A DNA stretch of 64,000 nt from Skeletonema tropicum (Eukaryota > Bacillariophyta > Thalassiosirophyceae > Thalassiosirales > Thalassiosiraceae), in assembly GCA_037178625.1 (NCBI GenBank), contig CM074141.1, positions 1,488,001 to 1,552,000 on the forward strand, in the 5' to 3' direction. Below, piece by piece: positions 53,624 to 64,000 of the stretch. Numbering within the stretch: position 1 is the stretch's first letter; the number at the start of each line of letters is the position of its first letter. A program made the position numbers and the translations under genes. The notes under the pieces were generated by a model. That model did no database searches, was not told the origin of the DNA, and saw only the letters and a list, made by a program, of their open reading frames with translations.

Positions 53624-55221
53624 CTAGTCACCATTGCTGTCGTCTTCTGACTCGCTCTGCTCTCCCACTTCGCTGTCCTTCTGCCTAGTCGATTGAGAAG
53701 GAACATTGGCTGGATCCATCCCAGTAGAATTGAGCGGTGGTAGTGGCGGTGGAGGGCCCTGCAAGTGTTGTTGAATCTGCTGTAGAGTTGCCTGTAATGT
53801 CTGTTGAAGTTGCTGCTGATTATTATTAACCGAAGAAGCAACTGAAGTTGACGCCAGCGGCTGACTTTGATGCATCATTACACTGCGTAGTAGTTGATTC
53901 ACGTGCTGCGATTGCGTTGGCTGGGGGGCGTTGGGTGCCCCTGCACTTGAACTTGGTTGGTGGTGTAAATGATTCAACACGCTGCCAAGCAAGAGTGCAT
54001 TTGATGGTGCATGATTCGATTGCTGCTGCAGATTCAGGAAGTGATCATTAGTAGCTGGCTGATATTGATGTCCTGCCAAGAATGGAGCAGATGATGTGGA
54101 TATTGATACAGGAGATGTCGCAGACGGGATCACATTCTGCTGATTCAAGAGTTGCTGGAGGAGGAGAAGCTGAGTTGGTTGCTGTTGCTGCACTTGTTGC
54201 TGTTGTTGATTCAGCAGATAATGAGTTAGCCCTAAATCAACATTCAAAGCAGGTTGGAGTGCACTTTGCGACTGCAGTAACTGTCCCAATGAATTATTCG
54301 GGGGACCCAAGGTGTATAATTCAAGCTGAAGAAGGAGTTGTTGTTGCTGCTGCGCTTGCTGCAGCAGCGTTTGAACCAGTGGTCGCTGAGTCAATCCATT
54401 CTGATTTACGCTTTCATTGATGGAAGAATTGTCTACAGCACTGGAAGATTGTTGCAATTGCTGAAGGAGAAGATGAAGTTGCTGCTGTAGATTGGAATTT
54501 CCAGTTCCAGGCATACGAAGCAGATCAGTTGCAGATTGTGCGTTATTCCATGTGCCTACTGCCCCTCCGCGTCGGGCAGCAAGCTCATGATTTGTCACGG
54601 AAGTGGAATGATTGTGATCTAACTGATTCGTTGTCTCGTGTCGCTGAAGGCGAACCGGTCGATCAACGTTCTGCGATGATTTTCGACCCACATCTTCAGC
54701 ATCATCGTCATCGTCATTATCCTTCGACTTTTGCCGTGATATTCGACGGGAACGCCGGAGTTCTTCTCTTCTACGTTTCGTTTCATCCTTACCTCTAACG
54801 GCATATGCCATCGCTTGAGCTACCCTATCGGCTGCATCTCTCTTCGACAGCTCGTTCCATTGACCACTTTCCGGACATTGTTTGAGAAATCTACCTGGTG
54901 GATTCTTCGAATAGATTGCTTCAACGATGGCTTTGGAGATGTCCATCTTTTGCTGCTTCGTGCCAGCCATGAAGGCATCCTTTGGAAGATGAATGTGGAA
55001 TGTGGTGGATAGACATCATTGTTATTGAGCAATCATTACACACATATTATCACGAATTTGCGTCCAAGACAATTTTTGTGCAATTGGGCCATTGAAAAAA
55101 AATATTGGGACATCCTACTTACCTTCTTCATATTGATCATCTTCCGAAATTGCTCATTGCCGGGATGTTGATTGAATCCAGCTCCACGGCCTGAAAGGAC
55201 ATCGTTTTTAGTTGGCTTCAT
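53624..55221 (-). CDS. DUF6824-domain protein, copy 1
   Basis: Exon 1 (55221-55123) encodes 33 residues with N-D-V-L-S-G-R-G-A-G-F-N-Q-H-P-G-N, the DUF6824 core. A 143-bp GTAAGT...AG phase-0 intron (55122-54980) precedes exon 2 (54979-53624), which starts D-A-F-M-A-G-T-K. Exon 2 holds the second half of the domain (K-A-I-V-E-A-I-Y, then P-P-G-R-F-L-K, then W-N-E-L-S-K-R-D-A-A-D-R-V-A-Q-A-M-A-Y), then a basic stretch and a long Gln-rich tail. Total 484 residues. The family is widespread in diatoms with no known function; the basic segment and Gln-rich tail look like a transcription regulator, which is inference. The Ala-Gly-Phe in the core is Ala-Trp-Phe in the two neighbours. Confidence 0.85.
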
Positions 55222-55442
55222 GATAATATGAGCGATGGAATTTCACTCTAGATTTGAGATCTGATCGAATTGACAGTGATTACCACAATTATGATTTGCT
55301 TATCAGGAGCACTAATGCCCCCCTCTCCTCTCAAATATTATGACAGCTAACTAATCAGGTTTACTAATGCAGGCACTGATGTATGATAAATCACCTATGG
55401 TACCACACCACCCAAGCTACCGCGCGAAAAAAATGCGAATGG
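55222..55442. other. 5' flank of DUF6824 copy 1
   Basis: Presumed promoter up to the TIR element. No motif stands out. Confidence 0.4.
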
Positions 55443-56982
55443 CACGGGTTCTAAGGCTCCCGGTCTAAGTTCAAAAGTAGGAGTATCAACGTAGGAATAG
55501 TACATAGCGTGTGATATGACTATCGCTACGACATTTGTTAACTCTTACTAACCAAAACAGGCAAAAATCAATATATTTTCTTGACGGGCTAACTATCGCC
55601 AAACACTTTTTCATCTCCACTCAAGCAACATCACAAAGATGAGGAGCACCGGCACCATGGTGTGCTTGCGTCCTATGGTGATATAATGTCCCATCTTGAT
55701 ATACTGGTGAACTTTTTTGGCAGCGAAGTCTACACCCATATTGTAGTTCATTACTAAAAAAGTTCACCAGTATACAATAACGTCGAATTAATTCTCGTCG
55801 ACATATTTTATCGCTAGAAATTTCCCCTCGACGACACAGTCTGCCGCTGCCGTATTTATCCAAAAGAGAGGCAGTAGGGTGTGCCATCACTCCGCCCTGC
55901 CCCTCTCAATCGACAACCAAACATATATTATTCGTAGGTGATGCTTATCGCCACAGTAATCACCGTATTCACCAAGAATATAAGTGATCTAGCCACACCA
56001 TCATGAAAAGCCACCTGTCGCCTTGTTGCGACCGACACTCTCACCAAAGGATGCATCACAGAAGGAACGAAGCCCTGAAACTTATGCCCCAGTTATAATA
56101 TGATATAGAGCGATGATTGGGGGGCATAAACCTAATAAAAAGAGTCTTATTGTCTCCTTGAAGCGACGAGTCAATAATTACAAAAAACTCGTCTCAAATG
56201 GGCACAATAACCACCATCAATTGTTGTATACAGCCACCAATAATTCCAAAACACATCCAAAACAGAACTAACAAATCATTGCGGTAATAATATACATTGG
56301 TATTGTTTGGAGTAGTGTTTTCAATCGGATAATATGAAATATTATTTGGTACAATAAATTACAAAAAAATGTAGGCCTCTACACCATGATAAATATGACA
56401 TCTACACCTATATTGCGGCTACTGAAGCGTGTATACCCCCCCGACATCCTCTTTTATGTTGTGAGTTGAAGAATTGTGTTTGTATTGTTGTTATGGACTG
56501 TTTATATGGTTGATTGTTGCATATTAATTATGTGAAACATCACATATCCGATCACATGTGCGCCTGGGTAATAATAAATAGAGGGAGCACTCTCATACGT
56601 GGGGCACGACCTCGGAAGTCAATACTATGTTGCAGATGAGATATGTAAAGTAGGGGACCTTGTAGTGCAGAGTATCATTGCCAAAAGGATCATATCACAG
56701 GTGGACGAAGATGACCAATTTTCATATCGTTGATGGCGAGTAAAATAACTCAACGACGGCATCTACCTCGACAAAGGAACGCCTCCATAATATACCCAAT
56801 AGTAATGGAGAGCGATATAGGTGCGTATATTGGTTATATTTGAAGCGTGTGCATTGTTGGGGCCGTCGGTAGGAGCGGCAGCTTCATGGTTGATGTCAAA
56901 AAGTGCAGCATTAGGTAGGACTTACAGGTAGTATGTACGTTCTACGAAGATTTGAATTCCTACGTAGGCCTTAGAACCCGTG
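55443..56982. mobile_element. Non-coding TIR element, 1540 bp, unknown family
   Basis: Both ends start CACGGGTTCTAAGGC as inverted repeats (15 of 15), with weaker inverted similarity further in (CTACGTAGGAAT-like motifs). ATGG lies directly outside each end (55439-55442, 56983-56986). A longer near-duplication GAAAAAAATGCRAATGG also occurs on both sides. No frame over 90 codons. An internal perfect 19-bp stem is at 55700-55774. Confidence 0.65.
55700..55774. repeat. Perfect 19-bp inverted repeat
   Basis: TATACTGGTGAACTTTTTT at 55700-55718 pairs with 55756-55774 across a 37-nt loop, inside the larger TIR element. Confidence 0.85.
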
Positions 56983-59228
56983 ATGGGAAAAAAATGCAAA
57001 TGGTAATAAACACTAACAAAAAGCAGCAAACAACCATGTCAGTACCTCCACTATAGCAGGCAAAAAAATTGACCTTCGACAAAAACGGCGATTGAGGATG
57101 CCAAACTGAAGTCTATCCGAATATGATTATTCCTTAATTGAACAATTTATATTTATTACTGATGGAGATAACATAGTAGCGATTTCGTCATTTTTACCAT
57201 GTAAAAATAACTAACAAAAATCGCCTCCTGACGCCATATGTCCAATGTTGCGCAACTACTGAATGGCGAATATAGTAGTTGAAATGCTGACCAGTGGCTC
57301 TATAGAAAGCTAATAATATACGACCGACGGACAAAGTAGTAATAGCCCAGAGAGCAGAAAGATTCAGTTCAACGGAAAGCAGCTGGTTTGGTACAGACGT
57401 AGTAAGTCGGAGTCAATCTTTCAAATCGTGGTAGGTATGACGCATCTTTCTTCCTTTCCTCATTCAAAAGGTTGTTCAGCTTCATCAGTACAATATACTA
57501 TATACTTTGTCTCAGATGATATCATTAGCATCAACGAGAGAATCAATGGTAATGTTGGCACTGCTGCTGAGCTAGTCGTAGATCAGTTTAGATGAGGCTA
57601 TTTTTGTTCTTCTCGGCCTGAAGAACATGGATTGTGGCCACATGACGAAGTCAAACCGGAATACGAAATGTAGCGAGATGACAAGCAGCTGAGCGGAGAC
57701 ATCCTTATCACCATCGATCGATCGCCTTTTCAATATCCAGACGAAGAAGAAGTTGGTGGATTACTTACAAGTGCCCCCATGCTTGAGCTTAGATGTGTTC
57801 TTTTTTCAATGTCGCATTTGATATCACATCATTCCTTTTACACATTAAAGGTATCACCGTCACTTCAGTATCTCCTCTTGTTGATATAAGCCGTAAAGCA
57901 TGTTACAGCTGCTTCAAATCTTTTTCTGTAATAACAAGCAATGTAGGAGAAATGAGAGCGTTAGAAAATAGTAGCAGCACCACATAACATTTCAATCCTA
58001 ATCATACTCTACATGTACACTTTGTGGAAGCTACATTGACCCCATTCTTCCAAATGGACATGGCCGGCTGCTCAAGTTCAGTCAACAGGATTTTGATTTT
58101 GAGCTGTGGCCATGGTGATGCGATTGGTTGTAATAATATTATGCAAACTTAACTCACACGCTTCTGAACGCATCACTGCTGCGGTCTCCACTATCCCCTC
58201 CGCTGTCCATCTAGAGAGTGTCAGGATGACATTATTGATTCGACTAGTTATGCATTCCTTCATTATTCATTATTGACGACATTATTTCTCCAATCATCAG
58301 CTGCAAAGTATATCATGATGTGATGGTATATATGTATTCCGCGTGTACTTTCAAACAGATCGCCATTCAAGAGAGATGACTCGAGCATCGGCAGCATGGG
58401 GATATGAACGAAGCAATGAATATGAATGCAAGTGAGAGTATGCACGTCACATCGTTTGTGACCAAGCAAAGAATCTTGAAGCCGTTGGGGCAATGATGCA
58501 TGGAGCAGAGGAGAGGATATATCGATTGATAGCTTAAAATCCTCGAAACAAATATCGATCAGGTCAAGATACTTCACAATGGCAAACCCTGACTCCTTCA
58601 GTTCTTCGCAGATTGAAACAACTCCCCTGTATATACGGCTATGATAATATAACACCTTCCACCAATTCACCGTTCTCAGATTTCATATGAGAGGGTTTGG
58701 TAAGGGTCATCGGTGTCACACAAGCACATTGCACTCAAACTCAAAGCTACTACTTTGAGGCTGACAAAAGTAGTGTTTCCAACCTTCCGACATTCATCTC
58801 AATCAAAAGCCTACTTATGACGTCACTTCCAAGTGGGTTCCTCTTTCTCTCAATTTTCGGGAATTGTTGCCCTTACGTCATTCATCATTTTCATATCGGT
58901 GTCGTTTATCTGTCCGATGTTGGCTGTCACACCTTTCTCAACAACTTTCACCTGGCACCTGGCTGAAGCCTGGCTGAGCTCTCTAGCTAGCTAGAGAGAG
59001 AGAGCGAGATTGATGAAATGAGCACAGAAGTAGACAGTGACGCCTTTCACATGCAGCCTCTGAGATAACATCAATTTGCAAATGCGTCGTCTATCATCTA
59101 TTGTGGCTCGCTCGGTCTCGGTTCTCGGTCCCCTGTCCCCTGATGATTGGTCGGAAAAAGACTACCACATATGTGAAATTTAATGTCTCAAGTTAGCCGA
59201 GCAACACGAGTACAATGAAACAAAAATT
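56983..59228. other. Gene-free AT-rich interval
   Basis: Only weak frames, such as one at 58263-58670 that starts with GTG and has no family pattern. A block GTGGTAGGTATGACGC at 57429-57444 resembles one upstream of DUF6824 copy 2 (61203-61218). Confidence 0.45.
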
Positions 59229-60890
59229 TCATGTCGGTTCCTCTTCCGGCGTGCTCTGCCCTCCATCAACACCACTCTCATCCTGCCTAGTCGATGCAGA
59301 AGCTGCATTAGCCGATGGCTGCGCAATTATCGATGGGAGGTGATCCTGCAAGTTTTGGATCTGGAGCAGCAGAGCTGTCTGCCATGCCTGACGAGGCGGA
59401 TCCAACAGAAGCGATTGCTGCCGCTGCCCGGAGGACTGATTGGAAGCAGTTGGAGGTGAAGACAGCAACTGCTGCGAGTGAAGTATCCTGAGACTGCTCT
59501 GCAATTGATCCAATTGTTGTGCTCCCTGGAGTGCGCTGATTATCCCCACGTTATTATTTGGTTGGTGCTGTAAATTACTCAATGAGCTGCTAAGCAGAAG
59601 CGCATTCGCATTTGGATTTGATGATGGATTTGATTGTTGTAGCAGGTTTTGCAAGATATTCATATTAGCGGCCAGATCAGATTGGAGAGGCAATGAGTAG
59701 TTTGAAGATGATGATGCCCTATTCAGAATCATGCCATTATTTGGGGGCAACACCCCTTGAGAAGCCGATGATGGAGCTGATGGGGATAGAGTCGTTAGTA
59801 GCGAATCAGTTGAGAGCATATTTTGTGCATTCAGCAAATGTTGAAGGAGAATGAACTGCTGCAGGTAATGTTGCTGTTGCTGTTGCTGTGCCTGAGCCAA
59901 GAGTTGATGAGTCAATCCTTCAAGTGAAGTAGGCTGAAGGGGAGTTTGTGTGTGAAGTACCTGTATCAATGGATTCGGGATCGGGGCCAAATTAGATTGG
60001 AGAAGCTCTGCTGCTGCTGAGCATGATCATGATGGCGTCGCTGCTGCTGCACCTGTACTGCCTGCGCTAGAACTCGGACCAATCCATTTTGAGTCACTCT
60101 TTGATCGATGGAGGATGTTGGCAGGGTGGCAGCATCACTGGATTGATTCATTTGCGGAGGACTTTGCAGTTGCTGACAAAATGAGGAGTTTCCAGGCACA
60201 AGATGCATTCTATTTGCCGCCGAATCAGTATCATCAATCTCCATCGTAGCCGACTCTGCTGCAGCTGTATTATTGGTGTCTCCTGCTACTGGACCACGGG
60301 CAGTAACTTTTTGATTTGTCACAGACGACGATGAAGAAGCATGATCTTCCGATTGATTACTCGAGCTGTGCAAATGATGTTGAGTAGTCGGTCGATCATC
60401 AGCATGCTGCGACGAAGCCACAGCAGCATCATCAGCATCATTATTCTTTGACTTTTGACGGGAACGCAGGAGTTCTTCTTTCTTACGCTTCGATGTATCT
60501 TTACCTCTAACGGCATATGCCATCGCTTGGGCTACCCTATCTGCTGCTTCTCTCTTCGACAGCTCGTTCCATTGACAAGTTTCCGGACATTGTTTGAGAA
60601 ATCTACCTGGTGGATCCTTCGAATAGATTGCTTCAACGATGGCTTTGGAGATGTCCATCTTTTGCTTCTTCGTGCCAGCCATGTAGACATCCTTCGAGAT
60701 ACAATATGATTGTGTGGGAAATTGTTATCAATAGATGACTCCAATTGATTGGAAGGCGAGGACGAAGAAGTTCAGGCTAACTTACCTTTTGCTCATTGTG
60801 CATCCTTCGAAATTGCTCATTGCCAGGATGTTGATTGAACCAAGCTCCACGGCCCGACAACACATCATTATCACCTGGCTTCAACGCCAT
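59229..60890 (-). CDS. DUF6824-domain protein, copy 2, frameshift in the Gln-rich tail
   Basis: Exon 1 (60890-60786) encodes 35 residues with N-D-V-L-S-G-R-G-A-W-F-N-Q-H-P-G-N. The intron 60785-60692 (94 bp, GTAAGT...AG) is in phase 0. Exon 2 starts at 60691 with D-V-Y-M-A-G-T-K and carries the same domain half as copy 1. The frame beginning at 60682 stops at 59966, while Gln-rich sequence continues in another frame (59990-59229) with Q-V-L-H-T-Q and L-L-A-Q-A-Q-Q-Q. The break lies in a CAG-rich stretch near 60010, where polymerase or sequencing slippage is easy. The conserved domain is unaffected. Confidence 0.75.
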
Positions 60891-61798
60891 CTCATTCGTT
60901 TCGTGTTGAGGTACAGGGCTTTCTTGACTGACCTGAATTATATGAAGCGATGAAGAGGATAGCTAGCAGTGTGATCGTGTGATGCGTGAACAACCTGTAC
61001 GAACATGAGTTGATGATGATTTGCTCCTCGCGGGATGGATGTCATCGTGAGGCTGAGAGTAGAATGAAGTAGATAACTGCATTTACTGCATGAATGATGC
61101 AAGCAACAACGTGAAACAAAGGTTGTAGAACGTCGGAAGCAGGTGGCGACGTGGTGAGGTGGTGGCCTGCTGGCACCGTCAGAGGACCATCTGTTTAAAT
61201 TTGTGGTAGATATGACGCGATTCATAAGAGTCAAATATATTGTACGACATTTGCAGCAATACGAAGCGACATCCTGACATCTTTCATCAACACACTTTCA
61301 ACGAAGTAAATCAGTACTGCACTGATTGATTTGTTCTGCTTTCGCCGATTGGTATCCGGCGGTAGGCGGCAATCATTTCAGTGTTATTGAGCTGATGTCT
61401 CGAATAGTGGGCACATAATTGATATAATCAGGTAAGGAAGGTAAGATACAACTGATAGGTTACATATGATGTGTTATAATCCTCTTTGATCGATGGACGC
61501 CCAGCAAGATGGTATGGTCAGTTGCCGATTTGTGAGACACCTTGCCACTGTCATCGTTGGCAATCATTTTTGCATCCATTTGCTCTTGAGTATGGCTCTG
61601 GAGTATTAGTATCAATCGCAGCGATTAGTCCTTCCTGTTATTTTTAATGCCGCTAGAGGGATGGAAGGTATGCAAATATCCGAACAAGGCCAAATGGAAG
61701 CGACCACTGAAGGTAGCTCTCTAAAGTAGTGAAAGTGAATAAAATCACGAGCGACGAAGATCAAGTACAAATAAGAAAGCTGACTTGAGGAAAGTAAC
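60891..61798. other. Spacer between DUF6824 copies 2 and 3
   Basis: Upstream region of copy 2 and 3' flank of copy 3. No gene recognised; contains the GTGGTAGATATGACGC block at 61203-61218. Confidence 0.45.
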
Positions 61799-63321
61799 CT
61801 AATCACCAGACTTCAACTGGCCCTCTCTGTTCCCATCGTCGTTCTCTGCCTGCCTAGTTGAATGAGGAACATCATTAGTTGAAGTCATGCCAGCACAATT
61901 AATCGATGGGAGATGATTCCGAAGATATTGATCTGCCTGTAATGCTGGTTGCAGCTCTTGCTGGCGATATAGCAGCTGCTGATGTTGCTCTATACTGCGA
62001 TGCTGGGGAGCGTTGGATATCTCTGCATTATTTGAACTTTGTTGGTTCGAAATATTTCTCGACAAGCCACCTAGCAGCGAAAGCGCATTTGATGATGATG
62101 GCACATTTGGCTGCTGCTCATTCCGTACAATATTATTGCTATTAGCCAGGTGAGCCGTCAGGAATGGGGCAGATGTGGATATGGACACCGGAGGTGACGC
62201 AAATGACGCAGATTGATGTACATTCTGCTGATTCAATAGACGATGGAGGAAAAGCTGCTGCTGCTGCTGCTGTTGCTGTTGCTGTTGCTGCGCCTGATTC
62301 AGCAGATGATAAGCCGCCCCTTCATACAAAGCAGATTGGGGTGCACTTTGTGACTGCAGTAACCGCCCCAATGGATTATTGGGGGGAGCCAGGGCCAAAG
62401 TGTACTGTAGCTGAAGAAGAATTTGTTGTTGTTGATGTGGTTGTTCCTGGAACATCTGAACAAGATGCTGTGGCTGCGCTAATCCAATCTGACCTTCACT
62501 TTGATTGTTGGAAATGTTGCCTACAGATGTTGGGATGGTGGGAATGGTGGCAGCATTGCTAGATTGTTGCAATTGCTGAAGAAAAAGATGATGCTGTGTA
62601 TTGGAATTCCCTGGCATGTGTAACAAATCAGTTGCAGATTGTGTGCCATTCCATGTGCCTACCGCCCCTTCTCTCCCAGCAGCAAGTTCATGATTTGCCG
62701 CAGGAGATGAATGATTGCCTTCCGTGTTTTGTTCAAGACGAGTCGGAGTGGGTCGATTGATGCTGTGCGATAATTTTCTACCCAGCCCATCGCCGGTTTG
62801 TGACTGTGACGGAGGAGGTAAGCGTAAACAACGACGCCTCCTCTTCTTCTCTTTCAGAGAATCTCCCTTGATCACATATGCCATCGCTTGGGCTGCCCTA
62901 TCGGCTGCATCTCTCTTCGACAGCTCGTTCCATTGACCACTTTCCGGACACTTCTTGAGAAATCTGCCGGGTGGATCCATCGAATAAATTGCTTCAACGA
63001 TAGCTTTGGAGATGTTCATCTTTTGCTTCTTCGTGCCAGCCATGTAGATTTCCTTTGGAAGATGAAAGCAATGTGGAGGTCAGATATTATTTCGTCCTCG
63101 TTGTTCAGCAAAGAAAAGAATTATGATCGACACGAATCAACGAGTATTTGATTGATCATATTGATCCATCAAATAATGAATCAATGAGTCGCTATGTAGG
63201 GAAAAGTCTCAGACAGCCTCACCTTTTTCTCTTCGAGCATTGTCCGAAATTGCTTATTGCCAGGATGTTGATTGAACCAAGCTCCACGGCCGGACAAGAC
63301 ATCGTTCTCTGTTGGATCCAT
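61799..63321 (-). CDS. DUF6824-domain protein, copy 3
   Basis: Exon 1 (63321-63223) encodes 33 residues (M-D-P-T-E-N-D-V-L-S-G-R-G-A-W-F). A 170-bp GTGAGG...AG intron (63222-63053) is in phase 0. Exon 2 (63052-61799) begins E-I-Y-M-A-G-T-K-K-Q-K-M-N and completes the domain (P-P-G-R-F-L-K-K-C-P-E-S-G-Q-W-N-E-L). A Lys/Arg stretch and a Gln-rich tail with a run of about thirteen Gln follow. Total 450 residues, intact. Same exon phase and domain split as its two neighbours, so the three arose by tandem duplication. Function unknown. Confidence 0.85.
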
Positions 63322-63391
63322 TGTTCGTGTCAAGTGTCAAATATTGCGTTGAGGGGGGAGGAGTACAATAATTATCTTTCTGGACTCAGGA

Positions 63392-64000
63392 GAGAGACAT
63401 CCGCTTTTCAGTCTTGTTTATATTCTGTTCAGCTATGAATTTTGGGATTGATCGGTGTTCTCTTTTTGAGCCATCGTCATGATGTGGATTCACTTCTGAC
63501 GCATCTAGGAGTAAGTCACAACAACAATATGTGCTTAATCTTGTGGCTAGCTCATTCAAACTTTCTCATTCGATTGCTTCCATCGAACCATAATAAGTAT
63601 CATTCTGAAGTTCTGAAGTAGTCAGAAATGTGAAGAATGAAGAATGGTGTGGTTTTCTCTTTCGTTGAATACATACATGTGAAGGTTGTGAAGTAAGAAA
63701 CGAGCGGCGATTTGACGGCGTGTTCCACGTTCCACTGATCATTTGACTCGACCCCAGATAATTCAACGCATCGAACACGAACCGACTAACTAGATATCTA
63801 CTTCTAGAGATAGAGCAAGGCAAAAAATCCGACGTCATAGGTTCCACACCCTCTCGAAACGGCGCTGCGACCCATCTGGAATGAATCACACGAGCACTCG
63901 AAGAGAGGCAACCAAACAATACATGATAGTAGGCATAGGTTGGTTTCGCTCGGGGCGGGAGGGGGGCAGATTAGATCATCGTCACTGACTTTGCTTGCTG
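63392..64000. repeat. Uninterrupted copy of the 0.6-kb block (empty site of the retrotransposon)
   Basis: Matches 48291-48715 and then 53326-53530 continuously, with one copy of the 15-bp target near 63823-63837. In copy 1 this block is followed by the 3' end of a DUF6824 gene, so a fourth gene probably starts its 3' end just beyond the window. Confidence 0.8.

Noticed and set aside
58263..58670. 135-codon frame on the minus strand
   Set aside because: Starts with GTG, no family pattern, no homologous frame near the other DUF6824 copies.
63566..63919. 117-codon frame on the minus strand, similar to the start of the retrotransposon frame
   Set aside because: The similarity comes from the duplicated flanking block; the retrotransposon frame merely runs out into that flank.

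Overview
The window reads as nuclear DNA of a diatom, probably a centric one. Evidence: short GT-AG introns (44-170 bp); plastid-type presequences with an A-F or A-F-A-P-like junction on HCF136, a DCC-family protein and an alpha/beta hydrolase; three tandem genes of the diatom-typical DUF6824 family with the N-D-V-L-S-G-R-G motif; and diatom-style MYND, PDZ, F-box and WRKY19-like zinc-finger proteins. Species cannot be named from sequence alone.

Layout. 1-8000: housekeeping genes (photosystem II assembly factor HCF136, a thioredoxin-like protein, an ankyrin protein, an unknown Ser/Pro-rich protein, proteasome subunit alpha-2), with a hAT-type MITE carrying a perfect 8-bp target duplication at 3178-3713. 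9283-35840: four F-box-like paralogs (about 885-892 aa) on the + strand; between them on the - strand lie one mostly intact and two decayed genes of C-H zinc-finger repeats, so the ancestral unit seems to be a divergent zinc-finger/F-box pair. A degraded tyrosine-recombinase retroelement (gag-like, RT and recombinase remnants) splits this array. It contains a 165-bp in-frame tandem repeat and a 239-bp higher-order repeat, and is bounded by two identical, interleaved repeat pairs (163 bp and 226 bp). A 1.84-kb Harbinger-like element and a 761-bp hAT remnant are also inserted here.

36057-45675: ordinary genes (phytyl-ester-synthase-like hydrolase, PDZ protein, MYND zinc-finger protein, two-lobed aspartic-protease-like protein with a SAP-like segment) plus a 454-bp near-perfect palindrome flanked by TA. 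48291-53530: a duplicated 0.6-kb block broken by a 4.6-kb RT/RNase H retrotransposon with a 15-bp target duplication; the uninterrupted paralogous block lies at 63392-64000. 53624-63321: three tandem DUF6824 genes, with a 1.54-kb non-coding TIR element between the first and second.

Many otherwise intact genes carry single-base frameshifts (HCF136 two, MYND two, aspartic protease one, F-box copy 4 one, DUF6824 copy 2 one, zinc-finger 3' end one). Because HCF136 is needed for photosynthesis, at least some are probably residual sequencing indels or one diverged haplotype, not true pseudogenes. No CRISPR array, rRNA or tRNA gene was recognised.
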